DNA of 5,703 nucleotides from positions 1-5,703 of the forward strand of contig CACYNZ010000247.1 in the NCBI GenBank assembly GCA_902775835.1, given 5' to 3'. Source of the stretch: an uncultured Eubacteriales bacterium (GTDB taxonomy: Bacteria; Bacillota_A; Clostridia; Christensenellales; Aristaeellaceae). The notes under the pieces were generated by a model. That model was not told where the DNA came from. It was given only the letters and a program-made list of their open reading frames with translations, and ran no database searches. The translations under genes were made by a program, and so were the position numbers. Of this stretch, positions 1 through 4,795 are shown piece after piece. The number at the start of each line of letters is the position of its first letter. The stretch's first letter is position 1.

Positions 1-1333
1 CGGGCCTGCGCTTCAGCTGCAGCCACGCGCCGGCAATGATCACCGCCGCGCAGATCAGGCCGTTGAGAATATTCGATAGATACAGTCCGTTCATGCCGGC
101 CAGCGGAATCAGCACAAGACTGCAGAGCGTAACGCCCAGCATGCCGTCCGTCACCGGCAGCACCAGGGACATGACCTTCTTTTCAGCCGTCTGCACATAG
201 CCGGCGTACATCAGGCTGACGACAGCCAGAGGCATGCACAGGGGCAGCAGACGGAAACCCATGACGGTCATGCCATAGACCGGATCGGCCGGATCCTGGA
301 AGAACAGCCGTGTCAGCGGTTCCGCCAGAAGGACCAGTGACGCGACAATGACCGCCATGAGCAGCATGCCGCGGGTCAGCGCAATGGTCATGACGTCCAC
401 CATGCTGCGCCGGTCCTCTTCACCCATGCTGACGCTGAAAAGCATGCGTGCGACCGCCACCATGCCGAAAGGCACAGCCCAGAACACAGCAAGCAGGGAA
501 TTGGACGCGGCGAAGGACGAAAGGCCCACACTGCCCACACAGCGCAGGATCAGTGCGTTGACAATGAGGCAGCGGAACATTTCCACAAAGCGCGACAGCG
601 CTCCCGGGTAGCCAAGCCGCATGATCTGCGGGGCATCCTTCCATCTGCACAGGGAAAGCCGGAACTTCCACTCCGACCTGCCGCGCAGGTAATACCACGC
701 CTGAATGCCAAAGAACACCCAGGCCGCAATGGAGGAACTCAGCCCGAGGCCAAAGGTCCCCATGTTCACCACAGTGATCATCACATGGTCCAGCACAGCG
801 TTCACGCAGAAACAGACAATACTGGCCGTCATGGTGCGCCTGGTCTGGTTTTCCAGGGAGAGAAACGCGAACAGCTGCTGGCCGAGCACCAGCGCCGGTA
901 TGCCGATGGCCTGGCCCAGCAGATAGTCATTGAACATCTGCAGATGCGGCTGCTGGTCCACAAAGAGCCTTGTGGCGCCGGTAAGCACCAGCAGTACCAG
1001 AAGCAGGGATGTGGCCGCTGACATGATGAGCGCGGTCACCAGATCCACCGTCAGCACGCTGTTGATCCGCTCCCGGTCCCTGGCCAGATACCGACCGTAA
1101 AGGATCTGTGATCCGCTCACCAGCATGATGCTCATGGCATAGAGCAGATGATTCAGCGGCCCGAAAAGTCCGATGGCACTCATGGCTGCATTGCCGTTGC
1201 TGATCCCGTTGCTGGCATACAGACTGTCCACAATCCCGTTGACCGCGTTGATGACAATCAGCAGCACCTGGTACGGGAGCAGACGGAAAAACAATCCGGT
1301 CAGAAGCTTTCTGTCCGACAAATTCGATTGCAA
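1..1333 (-). CDS. MATE-family efflux transporter, C-terminus cut by window edge
   Basis: The minus strand is open without a stop for 444 codons from TTG at 1333 to the left edge, close to the usual 440-460 residues of MATE proteins, so only a short C-terminal tail is missing. The translation is almost entirely hydrophobic helices. Near the N-terminus it has the MATE-like sequence PYQVLLIVINAVNGIVDSLY, then GLFGPLNHLLYAMSIM, and a second half (from about residue 235, RLGYPGALSRFVEMFR) that repeats the first-half layout, as expected for the two six-helix bundles. Family knowledge: MATE proteins export drugs or metabolites across the inner membrane using Na+ or H+ gradients; the substrate cannot be read here. 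TTG is chosen because AAGAGGTG (1340-1347) lies six bases upstream; an in-frame GTG three codons earlier falls inside that binding site. The gene has its own promoter at 1368-1396. The family call is from sequence character, not a search. Confidence 0.88.
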   Translation of the reverse strand, partial: MQSNLSDRKLLTGLFFRLLPYQVLLIVINAVNGIVDSLYASNGISNGNAAMSAIGLFGPLNHLLYAMSIMLVSGSQILYGRYLARDRERINSVLTVDLVTALIMSAATSLLLVLLVLTGATRLFVDQQPHLQMFNDYLLGQAIGIPALVLGQQLFAFLSLENQTRRTMTASIVCFCVNAVLDHVMITVVNMGTFGLGLSSSIAAWVFFGIQAWYYLRGRSEWKFRLSLCRWKDAPQIMRLGYPGALSRFVEMFRCLIVNALILRCVGSVGLSSFAASNSLLAVFWAVPFGMVAVARMLFSVSMGEEDRRSMVDVMTIALTRGMLLMAVIVASLVLLAEPLTRLFFQDPADPVYGMTVMGFRLLPLCMPLAVVSLMYAGYVQTAEKKVMSLVLPVTDGMLGVTLCSLVLIPLAGMNGLYLSNILNGLICAAVIIAGAWLQLKRRP

Positions 1334-1339
1334 TGAAAA

Positions 1340-1347
1340 CACCTCTT
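1340..1347 (-). promoter_or_regulatory. Ribosome binding site that fixes a TTG start for the MATE gene
   Basis: Read on the minus strand the site is AAGAGGTG, followed by six bases and then TTG at 1333-1331. No ATG is available in frame nearby, and the in-frame GTG lies within the binding site itself, so TTG is the best start. Confidence 0.6.
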
Positions 1348-1367
1348 GTTTCAATGTACAGTTCAAA

Positions 1368-1396
1368 AGTATACCGAAGTATGCATGAAAATTCAA
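1368..1396 (-). promoter_or_regulatory. Sigma-A-type promoter of the MATE gene
   Basis: On the minus strand the -35 box TTGAAT (1391-1396) and the -10 box TATACT (1368-1373) are separated by exactly 17 bases. Transcription would begin near 1361, giving a leader of about 28 bases before the TTG start. The promoter lies downstream of the terminator of the peptide gene, so the MATE gene appears to be transcribed independently. Two ATGCAT sites (1381-1386 in the spacer and 1409-1414 just upstream) make an operator overlapping the promoter possible, but this is inference. Confidence 0.6.
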
Positions 1397-1488
1397 ATGT
1401 GCATGATGATGCATGTATTTTCCCGTGGATTCTGTAGTGAAACCGCCTTTGTCAGTCATCCATTCCGGCAGCACATTCCCCGCAGGCG

Positions 1489-1511
1489 TGGCAGTCAGAC
1501 TCCGTTTTCTC
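1489..1511. repeat. Imperfect direct repeat, copy 1, downstream of the peptide gene
   Basis: This 23-base stretch matches 1921-1943 at 19 positions, including an uninterrupted TGGCAGTCAGA. The two copies bracket the peptide gene and its terminator. No known insertion-sequence end or attachment site is recognised in it. Confidence 0.4.
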
Positions 1512-1513
1512 TC

Positions 1514-1550
1514 AAAAAATCAGGACCGGCTGAAGGAATTCTGCCGGTCC
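1514..1550 (-). terminator. Rho-independent terminator after the double-glycine peptide gene
   Basis: On the minus strand GGACCGGC (1543-1550) pairs perfectly with GCCGGTCC (1523-1530) over eight bases, with a 12-base loop that can form a further small inner stem. It is followed by TGA and a run of six T (1514-1519). It begins 38 bases after the stop codon of the peptide gene and ends before the promoter of the MATE gene, as expected for the end of the upstream transcript. Confidence 0.82.
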
Positions 1551-1588
1551 CGTCTGTACAGTGTTTCCCTCTGGCATATGCGTGCCGG

Positions 1589-1825
1589 TCAGCCGCCGGC
1601 TGCGCGCACCCTGTCCCGCAGTGCATGGAGCTTTTCATACTCTTCAGGCGTGATCAGGGTCTCCAGATACTCGTACCCCATGCCGACACAGTTATGCGTC
1701 GTGAAAAGCGAATTCATATAACGCATAAGCTCCAGGCTGGCTTCACGCAGTTCCGGTGATACTCCCGCTCCGCCGGCGACCTTTTCCAGCTCCATAAAAT
1801 CCAGTTTCTTCTTCAAGTCTGCCAT
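1589..1825 (-). CDS. Small peptide with bacteriocin-type double-glycine leader
   Basis: The gene encodes 78 residues from ATG at 1825. AGGCAGG lies just upstream at a workable distance and sets this start rather than a GTG further out. The N-terminus reads MADLKKKLDFMELEKVAGG. Counted back from the second Gly, it has Leu at -12, Glu at -8, Leu at -7, Val at -4 and Gly-Gly at -2/-1, the consensus of leaders cut by C39 peptidase domains of peptide-exporting ABC transporters. Cleavage after Gly19 would release a 59-residue peptide, A20 to G78. It is charged and helix-prone, with a single Cys (46) in THNCVGMGYEY, and ends in AAGG. It lacks the multiple Cys or GxxxG-rich hydrophobic core usual in class II bacteriocins, so it may be a signal or other secreted peptide. 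No exporter, immunity protein or maturation enzyme is seen beside it. A strong terminator follows. The leader call is firm; the function is unknown. Confidence 0.75.
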   Translation of the reverse strand: MADLKKKLDFMELEKVAGGAGVSPELREASLELMRYMNSLFTTHNCVGMGYEYLETLITPEEYEKLHALRDRVRAAGG

Positions 1826-1869
1826 GGTAATCCTGCCTTTCTGACCCGGGGCTTCACTTTTTCTTCCAC

Positions 1870-1891
1870 GCCGGGCCACGCTGTTCCCGGC
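1870..1891 (-). other. Short hairpin in the leader of the peptide gene
   Basis: GCCGGG (1870-1875) and CCCGGC (1886-1891) can pair around a 10-base loop, about 45 bases upstream of the peptide start. It is not followed by a T run on either strand, so it is not an intrinsic terminator. No clear promoter for the peptide gene was found in 1826-1964, so the gene may be read from the PAP2 pseudogene promoter. Confidence 0.3.
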
Positions 1892-1920
1892 ATATGCTGA
1901 TACGCACTTCCAGCGCTGCC

Positions 1921-1943
1921 TGGCAGTCAGATCCCGTTCTCAC
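1921..1943. repeat. Imperfect direct repeat, copy 2, upstream of the peptide gene
   Basis: Partner of the repeat at 1489-1511, with 19 of 23 bases identical. It lies in the 139-base gap between the end of the PAP2 pseudogene and the peptide start. Copy 2 also overlaps the end of a short open stretch on the minus strand with protein-like sequence (DPLSTWLKGLRENGI then stop), which may be a gene remnant. Confidence 0.4.
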
Positions 1944-1964
1944 GCAGGCCCTTCAGCCATGTGC

Positions 1965-2883
1965 TCAGCGGGTCTTTTCCGTCCGACATGCACACAGGGG
2001 AAAGAGGAACACCACATAGAACACCTGAAGGAAGCAGGAAATGGTGGAGCCCGCAGGCCCCGGGATCCATGCCTTGATGAGTCCCGCCAGAATCAGGCTC
2101 ACCGCATAATAGCCCAGAAGCCCGATAAGTGCGCGGGAGATTTTCGCGGAAAGGGCAACCTCGGTGGAAAAGCCCACCAGGCGGCGCTCCAGCACCCAGC
2201 CCACCAGGAAGCCGGCGCAGTATCCCACACCCTTGAAGGTATCATTGGCCATCTTGGCGCCGTCCACGATCAGCTTTCCTTCCGCGTCATAGTCCGCGGG
2301 ATAGCCCTTCAGCGAGGCATAGACCGCCACGGCAATGCCCAGCAGCAGGCCTGTGCCGGCCACCATCAGGTCCTTCTCCGGGTGCGCCTCGATCCAGCGC
2401 ATGAGACGCAGCATAAGCCACATCACCGCGGTGCCCGCCACAATGCCGACCAGCAAGATAGCTCCGGCTGAACCCCACCAGCAGCACCATAAGCCCCAGC
2501 ACAATGCGCAGGGCTCTGGAGAATTCCTTTCTCAGCGCGCCGCCGCCGAACACCGTGGCGGCATTCATGGTGTGCCCGCTGGGGAACGAATACCCGGTGG
2601 CCGTGGTCATGGAATTCCCATAGGGAAGGATGCGCGCGTCCCGGATCCAGGGCCGGTAGGCGCAGGCCGTCACCTTCATCGCGCCGTTCACCAGACGATT
2701 GCCGCTCCAGCTCATCAGGAGATAGGTTCCCAGTTCCTTGCTCACGCTCCAGTAGATCAGCGCCATGATCACGATCACGGTGTTCAGCTCACCCAGAAAC
2801 GTCATTTTCACAAAAAAGTCCGTCAGAAAGCTGCCCGCTCCGTTCCGGAAGTCCTGCAGCGCCAGAAGAATGTTCATGTCCAT
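1965..2883 (-). pseudogene. PAP2-family membrane phosphatase, inactivated by an internal frame-shifting deletion
   Basis: Translation starts at ATG 2883 behind a strong GGGGAGGTGA. The first frame carries two of the three PAP2 signature motifs: K70-x6-R77-P78 and YSFPSGH (98-104). It then reaches SRSY (139-142), the start of motif 3, where the frame is lost near 2451-2460. The reading frame that continues from there begins LLVGIVAG and gives membrane helices down to a stop at 1965. The frame that follows without a shift is non-hydrophobic and ends at 2287. Intact relatives read SRxYLGxHxxxDVLxG here, so the catalytic His and Asp are missing, not merely shifted. The lost length must be 2 modulo 3; about 23 bases would restore the usual motif and give roughly 313 residues. 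PAP2 enzymes of this kind remove phosphate from lipid substrates such as phosphatidate or undecaprenyl pyrophosphate. The damage could also be an assembly error. Confidence 0.85.
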
Positions 2884-2952
2884 ACCGTCACCTCCCCTTT
2901 TCAGATCCGTCCTTTACCCGTGGTCTTTTTATGTTCTTCCCCTTTGCGGGAT

Positions 2953-2981
2953 TTCATAGAATACTGGTACATCCAGGTCAA
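2953..2981 (-). promoter_or_regulatory. Possible promoter of the PAP2 gene
   Basis: On the minus strand TTGACC (2976-2981) and TATGAA (2953-2958) are 17 bases apart. The -35 is good and the -10 is poor. It would give a leader of about 65 bases before the PAP2 start. Confidence 0.3.
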
Positions 2982-3006
2982 AGTCCCCGGCGTCAGGCTC
3001 ATAAAA

Positions 3007-3068
3007 GTGCACACCACAGGCGCAACGGATCTCAGATCCGCAGATTGGGGATGCAGGCGCCTGTGCAC
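3007..3068. other. Compound inverted repeat with nested hairpin
   Basis: GTGCAC (3007-3012) pairs with GTGCAC (3063-3068), and AGGCGC (3018-3023) pairs with GCGCCT (3057-3062), leaving a five-base bulge on one side. Inside, CGGATCT (3026-3032) and AGATCCG (3034-3040) form a nearly perfect palindrome with one central base. The arrangement looks like a two-level RNA structure or a protein-binding dyad. It matches no riboswitch class that I recognise. No T run follows. Confidence 0.4.
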
Positions 3069-3105
3069 AAATGGGAAGCAGCGCGTCGCTTTCATCCCCG
3101 AGCCG

Positions 3106-3159
3106 TACTGCCCGTGACAGAGCGGGAGCATGGACTCAGGTCCGGGCCTGCGGGCAGTA
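3106..3159. other. Second compound inverted repeat
   Basis: TACTGCCCG (3106-3114) pairs perfectly with CGGGCAGTA (3151-3159). A G-T wobble would extend it by one pair if the plus strand is the RNA. Between the arms GGAC (3132-3135) and GTCC (3140-3143) close a four-base loop. It follows the compound repeat at 3007-3068 by 37 bases. Confidence 0.4.
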
Positions 3160-3343
3160 TCGTCCGTGAACCGGATATGCACCATGGCAGGATCCGACGC
3201 TTCCCTCTCCGGCACCATATGCAGGGCATCCAGCACTCATTCCGCCAGGTCCATATGATACCGGAAACAGGCGTCATTATCGCCGGTGTCCGCAGGAGGC
3301 GGCGCGGACTGTCCCGGCAGAACCTATGCGCACATATCCCATG

Positions 3344-3724
3344 TTATTTCGAATCTTCCCCGTATCCGCCCAGGTCCACGCATACCGGGGCAGCCTCGAT
3401 GACGAAATGCTTCTGCGCAATGTCCGTCATGGGATGCGCGTCCGTGACCCGGATTTCCACATCCCCGACCCGCGTTTCCCGGAAATTTTCCGGGGAGCCC
3501 ATCAGGACATACTGGACGCCGCTGTAGAGCATGCCCGGACCCGCAGGGCCTATGGGGATTGCCTCAAAGGGCTTTTCGATGTCAATTCCCAGCGCGTCCA
3601 GATACGCGGCAAAGTCCGGACAGGATGCCCTGACCATTTTTCTATAATGCCGGCAGGCCGCGCATTGACACAGTTCTTCCTCTGTAAGCTCCAGATAGTA
3701 CTGTCTCGTTTTCTCTGTATTCAT
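3344..3724 (-). CDS. Conserved hypothetical protein with N-terminal Cys cluster
   Basis: The gene encodes 126 residues from ATG 3724, preceded by GGCGGGGAA at about seven bases. The longer upstream reading frame has low-complexity, unlikely sequence and no ribosome binding site. Near the N-terminus it has LCQCAACRHY (Cys 19, 21, 24), then SCPDF (Cys 35), the segment LGIDIEKPFE (about 45-54) and a region of likely beta strands, GDVEIRV and KHFVIEAAPVCVDL (87-118). It has no signal peptide or membrane helix, so it is probably cytoplasmic. From memory, Firmicutes contain small uncharacterised proteins with the same CxxC...LGIDIEKPFE pattern; no function is known to me, and metal binding by the Cys cluster is only a guess. 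An extended -10 promoter lies about 70 bases upstream, and it is divergent from the membrane-protein gene at 4275. No terminator was seen after its stop. Confidence 0.75.
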   Translation of the reverse strand: MNTEKTRQYYLELTEEELCQCAACRHYRKMVRASCPDFAAYLDALGIDIEKPFEAIPIGPAGPGMLYSGVQYVLMGSPENFRETRVGDVEIRVTDAHPMTDIAQKHFVIEAAPVCVDLGGYGEDSK

Positions 3725-3792
3725 GTCTGTTCCCCGCCATGTGCTGACCCGGACTTTGCCAGTTAATTGCCGCTTTTCTGAAGTATGCCGCC

Positions 3793-3821
3793 ATTGTAGC
3801 AGATGCGGGCATGATTGGAAA
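3793..3821 (-). promoter_or_regulatory. Extended -10 promoter of the conserved hypothetical gene
   Basis: On the minus strand the -35 TTTCCA (3816-3821) and the -10 TACAAT (3793-3798) are 17 bases apart, and TG sits one base before the -10. The expected leader before the ATG at 3724 is about 60 bases. Confidence 0.55.
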
Positions 3822-4084
3822 GAATTTTTCCCGGGCTGCCTGCACTTTCTGTGTACCCGGACAGAAGCGTGTCCCATGCATCCGGCGCATGCAGCATTTC
3901 GGAAACATGCCGCACTTCCCGGTTCATGGTTTTTCTGCAGGCCGGCAGCGCAGACGCTGCGCAAAGAAGGGACCGGCACAACAGACGCGTATGCGCCATG
4001 CAATATACAGAACAGATGCAAATTTCGCCGCGTGTCCGGCGGAGGAATTTTTCACCGGACCCATCATATTCCCGGGATTTATAG

Positions 4085-4090
4085 TATACT
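4085..4090 (+). promoter_or_regulatory. Possible -10 box for the plus-strand membrane-protein gene
   Basis: TATACT, within the palindrome AGTATACT, is the best -10 upstream of 4275, but no acceptable -35 is found 15-19 bases before it. If real, it implies activator help and a leader of about 180 bases. Confidence 0.25.
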
Positions 4091-4274
4091 TGGCAGGGAA
4101 CCGGCCAATGCATGCGCATGCCTGTATCCCATGTCATGAACCATATGGACGCGGCAATATCCATGCATGAGGAAGCGGCGAAATCTGCTGCCGGATCCGT
4201 GGGAACCGGTCCGACACTTCCTGACAGTCTATCGCGCATCTGTGCCGCAGTCCGGATTCCCAGGAGGTTTTTCC

Positions 4275-4727
4275 ATGCTGAAACACTTCAGGTTCGGCTT
4301 TGACTGGAAAGGACTCATCCTGTTTCTCGCCGTCATGATCCCGAACTTCATCTGGTTCGCGTATCCCGCTCCCCATGATGTCCTTCGCTCAGCATCGTTA
4401 ACCGGCACCGCTGATACCATCGGGTCTGTCTGTCAGGTGCTGATGGTAGCATGTCTCTGCCTGATCCGGAACAGAAGAAAGCCGGCCGCCCAGGCAAAGG
4501 GCATGATCCCCGCGGTCATTTCCTGCGTCTTCCTCTACTTTCTGTGCTGGGTCTTCTACTATCTGGGGCATGCCGGGGCGGCGGTTCTCACAGGCCTTAC
4601 CGTATTTCCCTGCGCGGCATTTCTGCTGTACGCCTGTGACAGAAGGAACTGGATCGCGGCATATCTGGCCGGAGCCTTTTCGGTGTGTCATCTGATCCAT
4701 ACGGCTGTGAATTTCCTGTTTCGATGA
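4275..4727 (+). CDS. Multi-pass membrane protein of unknown function
   Basis: The gene encodes 150 residues from ATG 4275, with AGGAGG seven bases upstream; the longer in-frame ATG at 4167 has no such site. Hydrophobic segments lie at about 14-32, 49-64, 76-97, 100-120 and 126-149, suggesting four or five helices spanning the cytoplasmic membrane. Conspicuous sequence includes AVMIPNFIWFAYPAPHDVLR (20-39) near the first helix, and RNRRKPAAQAK, a basic loop after the second helix that should be cytoplasmic. From memory, similar uncharacterised proteins with NFIWF...PAP.DVLR occur in Firmicutes; I know no function. The AEC transporter gene starts 68 bases downstream on the same strand, with no terminator between, so the two are probably co-transcribed. 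Confidence 0.82.
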   Translation: MLKHFRFGFDWKGLILFLAVMIPNFIWFAYPAPHDVLRSASLTGTADTIGSVCQVLMVACLCLIRNRRKPAAQAKGMIPAVISCVFLYFLCWVFYYLGHAGAAVLTGLTVFPCAAFLLYACDRRNWIAAYLAGAFSVCHLIHTAVNFLFR

Positions 4728-4750
4728 ATGTCCAGTTCCCCTGCTGCCCC

Positions 4751-4769
4751 CTCCGCTTTTCCGGCGGAG
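4751..4769 (+). other. Hairpin between the membrane-protein and AEC genes
   Basis: CTCCGC (4751-4756) and GCGGAG (4764-4769) pair around a seven-base loop. No T run follows, so it is not an intrinsic terminator. It lies shortly before the ribosome binding site of the AEC gene and could stabilise a processed transcript end. Confidence 0.3.
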
Positions 4770-4795
4770 CCACCATCTGTCCGGGAGGAAACCAT

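Larger units (their letters stand above)
2884..3343. other. Stretch of about 460 bases without a convincing gene; hairpin-rich, possibly a decayed gene
   Basis: This stretch lies between the stop of the conserved hypothetical gene and the start of PAP2. The longest minus-strand reading frame begins at GTG 3236 and ends at a stop at 2901, 17 bases before the PAP2 start. It has high third-position GC in its first half but no good ribosome binding site, and its product matches no family I know. In another minus-strand frame, without a usable start, the last 37 codons before a stop near 2934 read like a protein segment rich in Cys and Asp (CGSEIRCACGVHFYEPD). Coding character therefore seems to change frame, as in a decayed gene. 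On the other hand, strong inverted repeats at 3007-3068 and 3106-3159 suggest a structured RNA. I cannot decide between these. Confidence 0.35.
3725..4274. other. Divergent intergenic region of 550 bases
   Basis: No convincing gene was found. The region holds the minus-strand promoter at 3793-3821 and a possible plus-strand -10 at 4085-4090. It has a small hairpin, GCAGCG (3945-3950) with CGCTGC (3955-3960), without a T run. It also holds a perfect 12-base palindrome, GCATGCGCATGC (4110-4121), and three ATGCAT sites (3876, 4108, 4163). Several short open frames cross it, but none has a good ribosome binding site. The 3822-4084 part is otherwise unexplained. Confidence 0.5.

Noticed and set aside
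2440..2475. Programmed frameshift in PAP2 in place of a mutation
   Set aside because: A simple shift would not restore the missing His and Asp of motif 3, and no slippery run with a following structure is evident at the junction.
2335..3117. Long plus-strand open frame of 260 codons
   Set aside because: It lies antisense to the PAP2 pseudogene and the gene-poor stretch. Its product is rich in His, Arg and Pro, as expected from the opposite strand of a GC-rich gene, and it has no good ribosome binding site.
3288..3309. GTCCGC/GCGGAC hairpin after the conserved hypothetical gene as a terminator
   Set aside because: No T run follows on either strand, so it does not meet the pattern of an intrinsic terminator.
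2931..3527. Plus-strand open frame of 198 codons
   Set aside because: It runs antisense into the conserved hypothetical gene, has an Arg/His-rich product and no ribosome binding site.
3763..3927. Minus-strand open frame of 54 codons starting MNREVRHVSEMLHAPDAW
   Set aside because: The product looks protein-like, but there is no ribosome binding site. The frame also overlaps the likely promoter at 3793-3821, and codon third positions are mixed. Kept out as a gene.
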